The notes: generated from the letters alone by a model not told the origin. A DNA stretch of 34,370 nt from Crocosphaera sp. (GCA_030066295.1 JASJBX010000033.1:1-34370); one strand, 5' to 3'; shown: positions 24,094 to 33,294, numbered from the stretch's first letter. Program-made: numbers and translations.

Positions 24094-24918
24094 ATGAATT
24101 ATCCAGCATTTACGTCTTTAGTTCTCAAACTGATTGGGGTAATCTTTATCCTATCTTCCTTATTGGATTATGTGACCCTCGCCGTTCCTCCTAATTTTGG
24201 GAGTCAATCATGGCAAATTGGCATAGTCACCAGTATCGTTGACCGAGGGGTAGTACCTTTGGTGGGTATGGGTTTTATTTTAGTGGGCTATATCATTGAT
24301 GGGATGGCTGATGCTAACCCGTTAAAGAAATCGGGATTTAGTCTTAAATTGCCTGTGTATATCCTAGCTGCTCTTTTAGGGTTAGTATTTCTGTTGATGG
24401 TTCCCTTACACCTCAACAACCTCAATATTGCTAAAACCGATGCTTTAGAACGGATTCAACAAGGGGCCGGTCAAGGGGCTGAACAAATTCAACAGTTCTT
24501 AACCCAGGTGGATACTTTATCGAAAAACCCCGGTCGACTCGATGAACAGATTCAACGACTTAACCAAGCGGTAGAAGCGGGTCAAGTTCAAGGACGACAG
24601 TTGAATGCTCAACAGTTAGAAACTTTACGTCAACAACGTCAGCAATTACAAGGGTTACGAGATTTGTCCAAAAATCCTGAAGAATACAAAAAAAGAACTC
24701 AGGAGTTGAAAAATCAATTAGAAACCCAACTGCTTGAACGTCGTAAACAGGCTGAAGGTCAAGCCACCACCCAGGCCCTTAAGCAAAGTCTTCGCATTGG
24801 TTTAAGTAGTTTAATGTTAGCTATTGTTTACAGTGTAATTGGTTGGATTGGTTTAAAATCGGAAATTAGCAGTCCTAAAGGTCCTAAAGCTGCCCCTCGT
24901 CCAAAAGTGAAACGTTAA
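24094..24918 (+). CDS. HpsJ-like membrane coiled-coil protein
   Basis: The 274-residue protein has three N-terminal membrane helices (about 8-28, 48-68, 86-106), a long coiled coil (about 110-228, rich in Q, E, L, R), one more membrane helix (about 232-254), and a basic proline-containing tail. The layout and the start 'LVLKLIGVIFILSSLLDYVT' fit the cyanobacterial HpsJ-like family, named from a hormogonium polysaccharide locus of filamentous strains. The role in unicellular strains is unknown; no other hps genes are here. It is divergent from pgl and ends at a clear terminator. The ATG lacks a strong ribosome binding site. Confidence 0.75.
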   Translation: MNYPAFTSLVLKLIGVIFILSSLLDYVTLAVPPNFGSQSWQIGIVTSIVDRGVVPLVGMGFILVGYIIDGMADANPLKKSGFSLKLPVYILAALLGLVFLLMVPLHLNNLNIAKTDALERIQQGAGQGAEQIQQFLTQVDTLSKNPGRLDEQIQRLNQAVEAGQVQGRQLNAQQLETLRQQRQQLQGLRDLSKNPEEYKKRTQELKNQLETQLLERRKQAEGQATTQALKQSLRIGLSSLMLAIVYSVIGWIGLKSEISSPKGPKAAPRPKVKR

Positions 24919-24950
24919 TTTGAGATAATAGTAAATCATGAGATAGGAAG

Positions 24951-24981
24951 ATAGGGAGAGATCAAACTCTCTCTATTTTTC
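24951..24981 (+). terminator. Terminator of the HpsJ-like gene
   Basis: ATAGGGAGAG (24951-24960) and CTCTCTCTAT (24967-24976) pair over 10 bp with one G-T, loop ATCAAA, followed by TTTTC. It lies about 35 bases after the stop codon. Confidence 0.75.
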
Positions 24982-25332
24982 TATTCCCTAGATTAAACAT
25001 TAAACTGTTGTCGATCAATACATTGCTGATAAGTCTGCTGATATTTTAGGTTGGGTAGAGGAACGAAACCCAACAATATAAAAAATTATTCTATCTATCC
25101 TTACTTATTCCAAGAATAAACTCTGAATATATCCAATAACCTCTACCTTTGGGCGACGCTTTTTGCTTAGCTTCGCATCCTAACTTATTTAACTATCATT
25201 AAACCTGAACTTTTTTCTTCCAAAGCAGATAAAGCAGCTTGAATTTTATATTTTTATATCTCTTTTGTTTATTCGTGTTTATTTTCTATTATTGTTAATA
25301 TTGTTATTTTTTGAAGGATCACTTTTTTAAGA
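24982..25332. other. AT-rich intergenic region with a dispersed cyanobacterial palindrome
   Basis: No protein gene is visible. At 25050-25074, GTTGGGT and ACCCAAC flank AGAGGAACGAA; I recall this GTTGGGT..GAACGAAACCCAAC unit as a common dispersed repeat in cyanobacterial genomes. The rest is very AT-rich and leads into the hsdS gene. GAAGGA at about 25313 is the only ribosome binding site candidate for that gene, 14 bases from its ATG. Confidence 0.55.
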
Positions 25333-26568
25333 ATGGATCAATTACCTGAAGGATGGAAATTAATTAGTTTAAATGAAGTTATAGGAAATACAGGATTATT
25401 TATTGATGGTGATTGGATAGAATCAAAAGATCAAGATCCTAATGGAGAAATTCGTCTTTTACAGCTTGCTGATATAGGAATTGGAGAATTTTTAAATAAA
25501 TCATCAAAATTTTTAGCTCAAGATACAGCAAATCAATTAAAATGTACTTACCTAAAAGAAAATGATCTTTTAGTAGCTAGATTACCTGATCCTATTGGTA
25601 GATGTTGTATACTTCCTAAACTCAATCAACGTTGTGTAACTGCTGTTGATGTTTGTATTATCAGACCAGATCCTAATCTAGTTAATAGACAATATTTGAT
25701 GAGGTTATTTAATAGTAATTCAATGAAAAATCTGATTGAAAATTATGTGACTGGTACAACTAGAAAAAGAATTTCACGGAAAAATTTACAACGCCTTAAG
25801 ATTCCTTTACCCCCTCTAGAAGAACAAAAAAGAATCGCTAAAATATTAGATAAAGCTGATGAAATTAGAGGTAAACGTAAAGAATCAATTCTCTTAACAG
25901 ATGAATTACTTTGGTCAACCTTTTTAGATATGTTTGGCGATCCGGTTATTAATCCTAAAGGTTGGGAAACGAAAACTATTGAAAGTATTACTAAGAATGA
26001 AAAAAATGCCATTAAAAGAGGTCCTTTTGGTGGTGCATTAAAAAAAGAAATATTTATTAATGAAGGTTATCTCGTTTATGAACAGTATCATGCTTTAAAT
26101 AATGACTTCTCATTTGAAAGATATTATATTGATGAACATAAGTTTGAAGAATTAAAAGGATTTGAAGTAAAACCTGGAGACATTATAATCAGTTGTTCTG
26201 GTGTTTATCTAGGGAAACTAGCAATAGTTCCTGAAGGAGCAAAAAAAGGAATTATTAATCAAGCTCTTCTAAAAATCAGCCTTGATCAATCTAAGATAAC
26301 AAATAATTTTTTCACATTTCATTTTAGACATCAAAATTTTCGAGATACATTTTTTGCAGCAAATAGAGGTTCAGGAGTACCGAATTTTCCTCCGATTAAA
26401 GATTTCAAAACTTTTCCTTTTATTGTTCCACCAATTGATATCCAGAATCAATTTGAATTAAAAATCAAAAAAATCAAAAATTATCAACAACATATAAATC
26501 AAAGCTTACAGGAATCAGAAAACTTATTTAATTCGTTATTACAAAGAGCATTTAAAGGAGAATTATGA
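25333..26568 (+). CDS. hsdS: Type I restriction-modification specificity subunit (orphan HsdS)
   Basis: The 411-residue protein has the two-fold layout of HsdS. First target recognition domain ~1-150, central conserved helix region ~155-205 (IPLPPLEEQKRIAKILDKAD, then EIRGKR), second target recognition domain ~206-362, and distal conserved helix ~362-411 (IVPPIDIQNQFELKIKKIKN). HsdS chooses the bipartite DNA site recognised by the HsdM methylase and HsdR nuclease. Neither hsdM nor hsdR lies within the ~8 kb to the right edge or the 25 kb to the left, so this is an orphan in this window. It is clearly more AT-rich than neighbours, which suggests transfer. It could work with a distant HsdM or act as an alternative specificity module. 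Confidence 0.9.
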   Translation: MDQLPEGWKLISLNEVIGNTGLFIDGDWIESKDQDPNGEIRLLQLADIGIGEFLNKSSKFLAQDTANQLKCTYLKENDLLVARLPDPIGRCCILPKLNQRCVTAVDVCIIRPDPNLVNRQYLMRLFNSNSMKNLIENYVTGTTRKRISRKNLQRLKIPLPPLEEQKRIAKILDKADEIRGKRKESILLTDELLWSTFLDMFGDPVINPKGWETKTIESITKNEKNAIKRGPFGGALKKEIFINEGYLVYEQYHALNNDFSFERYYIDEHKFEELKGFEVKPGDIIISCSGVYLGKLAIVPEGAKKGIINQALLKISLDQSKITNNFFTFHFRHQNFRDTFFAANRGSGVPNFPPIKDFKTFPFIVPPIDIQNQFELKIKKIKNYQQHINQSLQESENLFNSLLQRAFKGEL

Positions 26569-26586
26569 GGGATAGAAGATGTTATA

Positions 26587-26611
26587 GTAAGGTGGGCATT
26601 GCCCACCCTAC
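26587..26611. repeat. Dispersed palindrome GGTGGGC-ATT-GCCCACC
   Basis: A 7-bp perfect stem with a 3-base loop, extended outward by GTA/TAC after one mismatch. I recall GTAGGGTGGGCAATGCCCAC as a high-copy repeat of cyanobacteria. It sits between the convergent ends of hsdS and the radical SAM gene, where it may also act as a transcription barrier. Confidence 0.7.
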
Positions 26612-26618
26612 TTCGTTA

Positions 26619-29195
26619 TTAACTTGCTGCTAAAATCAACTGTTGACGATGAACTTTAATCAACTGTAATGCCATCCCAGATGTTTTTTCTAACATGAGA
26701 ATAACCTGTTGAGGTTGTAACATCGTCCCATCATTGCGACAACTCCCCAAATAACGCAACACCACAGTATCATCTTGATACAAGTCTAAGGATAAATGAG
26801 ACAAGCGATCGCGTAAATTAACCGTTTTCTTTTTACCTGATTTTGTGGTTTTCTCCCAGTTAATTTCCGAACTATCTAAGACATTTTTAATCCAACTTTC
26901 CCAAGTTTCCTGATTAAATATATCCTCAGTTTGAACAGTAATTAAGTATTCGGCCTCCTCTAATAACCGCGTCGCTGAAGTGGAATTAACCGATACTTCT
27001 TCTACCTTCATAATAGGTATTTCTGAGGGTAACTCCTTCTCTAAAGCGTGACGAAACTCATCAATATTCATCACCTTGGTTAACTCAAAATCCACAATTT
27101 CCCCACTACTGGTAACCCCCAAGGTTAACGCATTGGCAATGGAAATTCTGGGTCCCGGATGATATCCCCCCGTAAAGGAAATAGGTAAAGCTGCACGACG
27201 GACCACGCGATCGAATAATCTCACCAGATCAAGGTGGCTAACTAAGGCCATTTCGCCAATTTTGCCAAAATAAACCCGAAACCTCTGGAACCGTGCTTGG
27301 TTGGGCTTAAAATGACCGCTAAACTCAGGAATAGCAGGGGGTTGCACCACAATATTATGACCGAAATCTAAGCCACAGACTCCACAATGGGAACAGCCAT
27401 CAAAGGCACAGTCGGGAACCGTGGCTGCTTCTAAGGCCCTCTGTAAGTCCTCTTGTAACCACTTTTTATCAATACCCGTATTAATGTGATCCCAAGGTAA
27501 AGGGGCGTTGTATAAGTCCGTATTTCCTTCAAAAACGTTCCATTCTCCTGCTTCTACCTGACGATATTTCCAGCTTAACCCCGCTTCTTCGATCGCTTGT
27601 TCCCACGCTTCATAGGCTTGTTGAGCATTTTCCCACCAGGAGTCCATCCCGGCCCCCAATTCCCAGGCGCGACGAATGACAGGGGATAACCGGCGATCGC
27701 CTCTGCCGATAAAATCTTCCATGGCCGAAATTCTCACATCGGTATAATTGGCTTTGACACCGCGAAGAGATCGAAAGGCTTCTCGTAATAGTTCCTGTTT
27801 GCGCTTAAATTCGGCTGTAGAGACGGAATGCCACTGAAACGGCGTATGAGGCTTAGGGGTAAAATTAGACACCGTAATGGTGAATTGTAGGGGCTTACGG
27901 CCCTTAATTCGACATTCTTGCCGTAACCAGCGCACTGTTTCCACAATACCCAATACATCGAGATCCGTTTCTCCGGGTAAGCCGATCATAAAGTACAGTT
28001 TAACTTTATCCCAACCCTGTTCAACGGCGGTTTTGACCCCTCGTAATAACTCTTCATTGGTTAACCCTTTATTGATCACATCGCGCATTCTTTGGGTTCC
28101 GGCTTCGGGGGCAAACGTAAGCCCTGACTGACGGTTTCCTCCGACAATATTGGCGATATTTTCATCAAATCTATCTACCCGTTGACTGGGTAAGGAAAGG
28201 GTCATATTTTCGTCTTTAAGACGGTTTTTGATCTCCGTTCCCACTGCGGGGAGGGCTAAATAGTCGGAACAACTCAAAGATAGTAAAGAAAACTCGTTAT
28301 GGCCCGTTTCTCTGATCCCCCGTTCGATGGTTTCGATCACCTCTTCTGGTTGCACATCCCTCGCCGGGCGGGTTAACATTCCGGGTTGACAAAAACGACA
28401 TCCCCGCGTACAACCTCGTCTTATTTCTACCACTAAGCGATCGTGAATGGTTTCGATATAAGGCACTAAGCCAATGGCATAAGCTGGCATCGGAGGAGAG
28501 ACACGACGTAAAATTATCGGGGGAACACCGGGGCGCTTAGGAATGACTTCTCCTGCTGCTGTTACCTCGTAGAAGCGAGGGACATAAACCCCTGGAATTT
28601 GGGCTAAATCGAGTAATAAGGCTTCTCTACTCAGGTTATTTTCTTTCCCTTGTTCAATAATTAAACCAATTTCTGGGAGTAATTCTTCCCCGTCTCCTAA
28701 GGCCATAAAATCGAAAAATTCGGCGAAGGGTTCGGGGTTAGATGTAGCGGTTTGGCCGCCAGCGAAAATTAAAGGATAATTGCCTGACTCTCTCTCTTTC
28801 CAGGTTAAAGGGATTTGAGCTAAATCCAACATTTCCAGGATGTTAGTGGCTCCTAGCTCGTAACTGAGATTAAACCCTAAAATATCAAAATCTGTGAGGG
28901 TTCGACGGGATTCTAGGGCAAATAAAGGGGTTTTTGTCTCTCTCAACTTCTGGGCTAAATCCGGTGCTGGCAAGTAAGTGCGATCGCAAAGTTGACGGGG
29001 CTGAGTATTGAGGATATTGTAAAGGATGATATGGCCTAAATTAGAGGCTCCCAGTTCATAAACTTCTGGATAAGTCAGCACCCAGCGTACTCTCGCCGCT
29101 TGCCAAGGGCGATGTTTAGCCCCTAACTCGTTACCCAGATAACGGGCAGGTTTATTAATATCTGGGGTCAGCAGTTTTTTAATGGCGATAGTCAC
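26619..29195 (-). CDS. Fused radical SAM (TIGR03960-type) and DUF2344 (TIGR03936-type) protein
   Basis: The 858-residue protein starts at a GTG at 29195 with an excellent Shine-Dalgarno (GGAGGT, 6 bases away). Residues ~35-190 form an alpha/beta domain resembling a B12-binding fold without the DxHxxG cobalamin motif. The radical SAM domain (~250-480) has the cluster motif RGCTRGCRFC (C262, C266, C269), and then a helical linker. A cysteine group DCAFDGCSHCGVC (C596, C601, C604, C607) could hold a second cluster or zinc. The last ~220 residues (from FQRFRVYFGKIGEMALVSHL) are a DUF2344 domain. This fusion is common in cyanobacteria and other bacteria and often lies near rne/rng; its reaction is unknown. 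No rne gene is present here. Confidence 0.9.
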   Translation of the reverse strand: MTIAIKKLLTPDINKPARYLGNELGAKHRPWQAARVRWVLTYPEVYELGASNLGHIILYNILNTQPRQLCDRTYLPAPDLAQKLRETKTPLFALESRRTLTDFDILGFNLSYELGATNILEMLDLAQIPLTWKERESGNYPLIFAGGQTATSNPEPFAEFFDFMALGDGEELLPEIGLIIEQGKENNLSREALLLDLAQIPGVYVPRFYEVTAAGEVIPKRPGVPPIILRRVSPPMPAYAIGLVPYIETIHDRLVVEIRRGCTRGCRFCQPGMLTRPARDVQPEEVIETIERGIRETGHNEFSLLSLSCSDYLALPAVGTEIKNRLKDENMTLSLPSQRVDRFDENIANIVGGNRQSGLTFAPEAGTQRMRDVINKGLTNEELLRGVKTAVEQGWDKVKLYFMIGLPGETDLDVLGIVETVRWLRQECRIKGRKPLQFTITVSNFTPKPHTPFQWHSVSTAEFKRKQELLREAFRSLRGVKANYTDVRISAMEDFIGRGDRRLSPVIRRAWELGAGMDSWWENAQQAYEAWEQAIEEAGLSWKYRQVEAGEWNVFEGNTDLYNAPLPWDHINTGIDKKWLQEDLQRALEAATVPDCAFDGCSHCGVCGLDFGHNIVVQPPAIPEFSGHFKPNQARFQRFRVYFGKIGEMALVSHLDLVRLFDRVVRRAALPISFTGGYHPGPRISIANALTLGVTSSGEIVDFELTKVMNIDEFRHALEKELPSEIPIMKVEEVSVNSTSATRLLEEAEYLITVQTEDIFNQETWESWIKNVLDSSEINWEKTTKSGKKKTVNLRDRLSHLSLDLYQDDTVVLRYLGSCRNDGTMLQPQQVILMLEKTSGMALQLIKVHRQQLILAAS

Positions 29196-29282
29196 AAACG
29201 AACCTCCGGCACTTCCCTAAATTTTCTCATGCTTTTCTAATATACCGGAAGTGTGGAGGAGTAAGCCAAGAGAAGGATGACT

Positions 29283-29636
29283 TCAAGCAGCTACAGTTGG
29301 GTTAATTAATGCTTCATAGGCTTGACGGGTTTCATAAATTTCTAAGGCTCTATCTAACTGGGTTAACTCAAAAATAATCCGAACCGATGGCGATAGGGAA
29401 CAAACGCTTAACCGTTTATTAAGACGTTGAGCCAGGCGAAATGCTAACACAATGGCCATAAGTCCTGCACTATCAATAAATTCTACTTGGTGCATATCCA
29501 CCAAAAATTCTCTATTCGGGTTGTTGTTAACAAAATTGGTTAATTTTTCTTGAAAACGATCCACGTTGGCCGCAGTAATGTAACCACTGGGTTCAAAAAC
29601 GGCGATTCTTAAATTAATCAAATGACTCCCCATCAT
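29283..29636 (-). CDS. STAS-domain anti-sigma factor antagonist
   Basis: The 117-residue protein is a single STAS domain. The phosphorylatable serine is S56 in VEFIDSAGLMAIV, the conserved DSxGL loop of SpoIIAA/RsbV proteins. Such proteins, when unphosphorylated, bind an anti-sigma kinase (or PP2C-linked switch) and change gene expression. No kinase or phosphatase partner lies next to it. GAGGGT precedes the start codon with good spacing; two ATGs lie in tandem and either could be used. It is 87 bp upstream of the radical SAM gene on the same strand, with no terminator seen in between, so cotranscription is possible. Confidence 0.88.
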   Translation of the reverse strand: MMGSHLINLRIAVFEPSGYITAANVDRFQEKLTNFVNNNPNREFLVDMHQVEFIDSAGLMAIVLAFRLAQRLNKRLSVCSLSPSVRIIFELTQLDRALEIYETRQAYEALINPTVAA

Positions 29637-30111
29637 TGGTGTGTACCCTCAATTTCAAAATTTAATTTGCTTATGGTATGACCAAATTATAATCACTTTT
29701 TTGTCAATTGATTCAGTTTTAATCCTTTTAATATGTTTTTTTAGGAATTAACCGAATGTTAATCTTTGGTTAATTTTTGTGACTGAATCATGCTTTTTGT
29801 TTAGTTTAGTTAAATCGGGGTTTTTGTCTATCATGGGATAGATTTTCCCCAAACTCAACCATAATTTGGCCGCTACACTGTTGTAGTTTATTCAGTAATG
29901 AATGACAGTTTAGCATTTTATCAGCTTTTTTGTAAAAAAATGTTAAGGAGGTTACAAAACCTAAAGCCCAATTAATGGTTTACTAAAAATAATCCCTGTT
30001 GTTAAAAAAGCCTGAAGATTATCAGCCCTGGATCGTAGTAGAAGTAAAATCCTCCTCTACATTTACTAACTTAGCCTAAAATCCCCTATTGTCAAGAGCG
30101 GAGAAAAATTC
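29637..30111. other. Long AT-rich divergent intergenic region
   Basis: About 475 bases between two divergent genes with no convincing reading frame. A TATAAT occurs on the minus strand near 29687 as a candidate -10 for the STAS gene. AAGGAGGTT (29945-29953), a perfect Shine-Dalgarno, is not followed by a start codon at a usable distance; it sits in a small hairpin AGGTT-ACAA-AACCT (29949-29962). The length suggests leader RNAs or regulator sites. Confidence 0.5.
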
Positions 30112-30297
30112 GTGAACCGGCCCCCTTTAATTCGCCAATTGGTGGAAAAAGCTCTCTATCTTAAACAATTAACCCCAGAAATCGAAACGGCCATCAACCG
30201 TGAGTTAACCCGTACTGGCTACATATCCGATGTGGACTACGAGGCGTTAGAATTACTGATGTCAGAAATGGACGAGGGACGGATTCGCTTGACTTGA
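30112..30297 (+). CDS. Small hypothetical protein (61 aa)
   Basis: A GTG start with GGAG 9 bases upstream begins MNRPPLIRQLVEKALYLKQL, then a helical acidic protein ending in EGRIRLT. I do not recognise a family. The codon use is ordinary and the helices are regular, so it is likely a real gene. It converges with the MFS gene; only 23 bases lie between their stop codons. Confidence 0.65.
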   Translation: MNRPPLIRQLVEKALYLKQLTPEIETAINRELTRTGYISDVDYEALELLMSEMDEGRIRLT

Positions 30298-30320
30298 AAT
30301 TCCTGAACGCCTAAGGCCAG

Positions 30321-31766
30321 TTATTCCCTCATACCCATGAGCCAAGTTAAAACCCCACCCAGGATGGCCATCAGCCCTAAACTCAGTAATACGGGTTGTA
30401 ACCCGAAGAAGGTTTCAGCAATACCAGCCAACGCTAACGGTAAAGACAGAGCAATGTTAACCGCATTATTTTGCAGGCCAAACACTTTACCGCGCATATC
30501 GACGGGGGTTTCTGCTTGGATAATGGTTTGCATGGGAACTCCCACAAAGGCGGCGAATACTCCCAAAAATGTGATCATTAACAGGGTTAACCAAAAACTG
30601 TTGGTGGATAAAGATAAACCCACCAAGGAAACAGCCATGCCCACTGCTCCCCATAAGCCTAACTGATTATTACGGAATTGTTGTCCCCAACCCCCTAAAA
30701 CAGCAGCCCCACAACCCATTCCTAAACCACCAGTAGCCAATAAAAAACCAAATTGTTCGGCTTTCATGCCTGGTATGGTTTCGGCCATGCGTACCGCCAA
30801 AACCGATAGGGCTGCAAAAATACAAAATAAAATCACTAATTGAATTAAAGCATTACGAACCCGATGGTTACCCTTGAGATACCGAATACCGTCTTTAATA
30901 TCTTCCCAGACGTGGGGTTGTTCTTTTGGAGATTTTTCCCGTTTTTCCCCAGTTTTTAACAAGAGGAGGAATAAACCAGCAATAAAATAAGACGCTCCCA
31001 CTAAAAAGGCTTTGCCTTCTTCCCAAGAAAAGCCAAGTTTTTCGGCGAAATGGGCGGCCACTTCCAATAAAGGGTCCCCAATAGCAAAACCCACAATCGT
31101 CATGGCCATCATAGTGGTGGTAAATAGAGAATTAGCGGACAATAAATCACGACGTTTGACTAATAAGGGGATAGTTACTTGTTCGGCTGGGGCAAAAAAT
31201 TGGGTGATCGTTGAATCGATTAGGGTTAACACTAATAAAATTAAAAAACCCAAGGGCAGGAAAAAAGCGTCTTGAGTTTGATTTTGCCAACTTCGTAACC
31301 AGTGAGGCAACCAAGTTAAATGTAAGGTTAACGTATCTCCTTGGGATAACCAAAGTAAGGGGGGAATAATGAAGACAAAGGCCGCACGAATGAAGTTGGA
31401 GATGACTAATACCCCTTTTTTTGGCCAGCGATCGACATATACCCCGGCCAAGGAACCACAGAAAACCGCCGGAATGGTAAAGGCGATCATGATGGCTGAT
31501 ACCCAACCACTGATAGGTTGATTTTCTCCCTGGAAATGGCCAGCAATAAAGGCGATCATTAACACTAAATAGACTTTATCGGCTAATTGAGAAAAGATTT
31601 GTCCTATCCAAAGAATTAAAAATTGAGGATTCTCCAACACCGGAGCAAACCCTTGACGGGGGGATTTTTTGGAGCTATCAGCACGATCCATAGATTCCTC
31701 TCGGTTGGTAGTATCGACGGTTTTGTTAGTGGGGGTTTTACTGGTTTCAGAATCGGAAACTGTCAT
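30321..31766 (-). CDS. MFS transporter
   Basis: The 481-residue protein begins with a ~40-residue hydrophilic, serine/threonine-rich cytosolic tail (MTVSDSETSKTPTNKTVDTT), then twelve hydrophobic segments. The A-motif-like loop between helices 2 and 3 reads GVYVDRWPKKGVLVISN. The pattern is that of the MFS_3 / EntS-like exporters rather than sugar importers. The substrate is unknown. A homopolymer of T's on the plus strand (about 31779-31790) lies just upstream of the start codon and no Shine-Dalgarno is visible. It is not in an evident operon. Confidence 0.85.
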   Translation of the reverse strand: MTVSDSETSKTPTNKTVDTTNREESMDRADSSKKSPRQGFAPVLENPQFLILWIGQIFSQLADKVYLVLMIAFIAGHFQGENQPISGWVSAIMIAFTIPAVFCGSLAGVYVDRWPKKGVLVISNFIRAAFVFIIPPLLWLSQGDTLTLHLTWLPHWLRSWQNQTQDAFFLPLGFLILLVLTLIDSTITQFFAPAEQVTIPLLVKRRDLLSANSLFTTTMMAMTIVGFAIGDPLLEVAAHFAEKLGFSWEEGKAFLVGASYFIAGLFLLLLKTGEKREKSPKEQPHVWEDIKDGIRYLKGNHRVRNALIQLVILFCIFAALSVLAVRMAETIPGMKAEQFGFLLATGGLGMGCGAAVLGGWGQQFRNNQLGLWGAVGMAVSLVGLSLSTNSFWLTLLMITFLGVFAAFVGVPMQTIIQAETPVDMRGKVFGLQNNAVNIALSLPLALAGIAETFFGLQPVLLSLGLMAILGGVLTWLMGMRE

Positions 31767-31914
31767 AATTTACTTTTAATTTTTTTTTTTCACACACCTA
31801 ACAATCAACTAAGCTGTGTTGGGCGTTCGGAGTTATTGTTTTTTTCTGGCTGCACTCAACAACGGGTAATAGTTGATATTTGATACTTTACTGGCTCAAA
31901 AGTAACAGTATTAT

Positions 31915-33294
31915 CTATGATAGTTTAGGAAGGGTTTGTTTCACAAATCCCTGCAAAATCTCTGTTCGTCTTGTTTGCTCAAAAACTTGTTTGATTTTAG
32001 TGGAAAGTTTTTCTATATCTATGGTTTTTTCATAGTTAATATCAATGTCTTGTTCTTGGAAATATTCGATTAGACTTAAACCAGCTACACGGGTTAAATA
32101 GGCTGCACTAATCCCTTGGGTTGCCCCTCCTACTACATAAGTAATAGCGTTACTTTTCAATAAACTACTAATGGCATGGGTTGATAATTCCACTAACCCT
32201 AATTTTATCATTAATTTCCCGATGGTTGACGCTACGGTTTGTCCTTGAGATAGGGTCAATTTTTGTTGATAAATACTGCTTAAATCCACTATCATTTGAG
32301 CATTGATGGCCGCCGTTGCTAATAAATCTAAGGATGAAACCGGGTTGGCAAAGGCTGCTGCTGCTGCTATCCATTGATATTTTTCCATCATGGGAACAGC
32401 CTTATTCCGTCTAATTTTATTTAAAATCCCTTTAGCTTCTTGTTTAATTTCTTGTGCTTCACGCCACACTTTTCCCCAGATTAACTGCTCTCTTTCTTCG
32501 GTTAAAATTGAGTCTAATCTAGTGATTAAAGCTGAAATATTAGGGGGGGTTATTTCGCTCCATTCTTGATAGGATTTATCTTCTTTATATTGACGAACTT
32601 TTAAGGAGGTTGGGGTTGATTTTATGGCGACTACATCATCGGGAGGCATAATGGTTTGAACCCGTTTTTTAATCTGTTGTAAGATAATTTCTTGTTCTTC
32701 TGAGTTATATTGTTCAGGTTGATTGAAAGTAATTAAAACCCGTTGATGATTATGATAACATTGTTGTATAATCTGCCATTGACTTTCGGTTAAATCTGTG
32801 TTAGTAAACAAGGAAACTAAGTCTATTTTTTGATGAATATTCCCACTATTATCTTCCTCTAACCATTCAACTTGTTTAAAGTTTGTTTCTTGATATAGTA
32901 ATGATTTTAAGTTGCTTTTTGCTGTGTTATTATTGCCAACTAATCCTAAAGAAATAGATTGATTATTCAGCTTTTCTGGTAATGTTTCCAGTTTAGTTTC
33001 TAACTTTAATAAATTGGATTGAGGGTTTTCTTGTTTGATTATGTTTAATATTTTTTTTCCATCAGATATAGACTGATTGACTTCTGTCATGGTTAAAGGC
33101 GAAATAGTTTCATAAACCAACTTCTCAGGGTGTTTTTTTTGCCACCACCAAACCCCTGTCCCCATAGCCATCAGACTCAAAACACCCCATTCTCCTATAG
33201 CCATCACTTCTTCATGGAGACTATCTCCTAACCATAGTAATAATGAAATGCCTAACCCGACTACAAGAATAGGCTTTTTTACCTTAACACTCAT
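31915..33294 (-). CDS. Membrane protein with degenerate GTPase-like domain and DUF697
   Basis: The protein is 459 residues from the ATG at 33294, chosen because GAGGGG is then 5 bases upstream; another ATG lies directly before it. Two N-terminal membrane helices (about 8-24 and 33-50) are followed by a helical linker. A GTPase-like domain starts at SLGLVGNNNTAKSNLKSLLY, where the P-loop reads GNNNTAKS (120-127): the usual GKS is AKS, so nucleotide binding may be lost or altered. The C-terminal part (~300-420: AAAAAFANPVSSLDLLATAA, LSLIEYFQE) is a DUF697/YcjF-like membrane-associated domain. Proteins of this class are thought to act at membranes with a dynamin- or Era-like G domain. Function is unknown. 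Confidence 0.8.
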   Translation of the reverse strand: MSVKVKKPILVVGLGISLLLWLGDSLHEEVMAIGEWGVLSLMAMGTGVWWWQKKHPEKLVYETISPLTMTEVNQSISDGKKILNIIKQENPQSNLLKLETKLETLPEKLNNQSISLGLVGNNNTAKSNLKSLLYQETNFKQVEWLEEDNSGNIHQKIDLVSLFTNTDLTESQWQIIQQCYHNHQRVLITFNQPEQYNSEEQEIILQQIKKRVQTIMPPDDVVAIKSTPTSLKVRQYKEDKSYQEWSEITPPNISALITRLDSILTEEREQLIWGKVWREAQEIKQEAKGILNKIRRNKAVPMMEKYQWIAAAAAFANPVSSLDLLATAAINAQMIVDLSSIYQQKLTLSQGQTVASTIGKLMIKLGLVELSTHAISSLLKSNAITYVVGGATQGISAAYLTRVAGLSLIEYFQEQDIDINYEKTIDIEKLSTKIKQVFEQTRRTEILQGFVKQTLPKLS

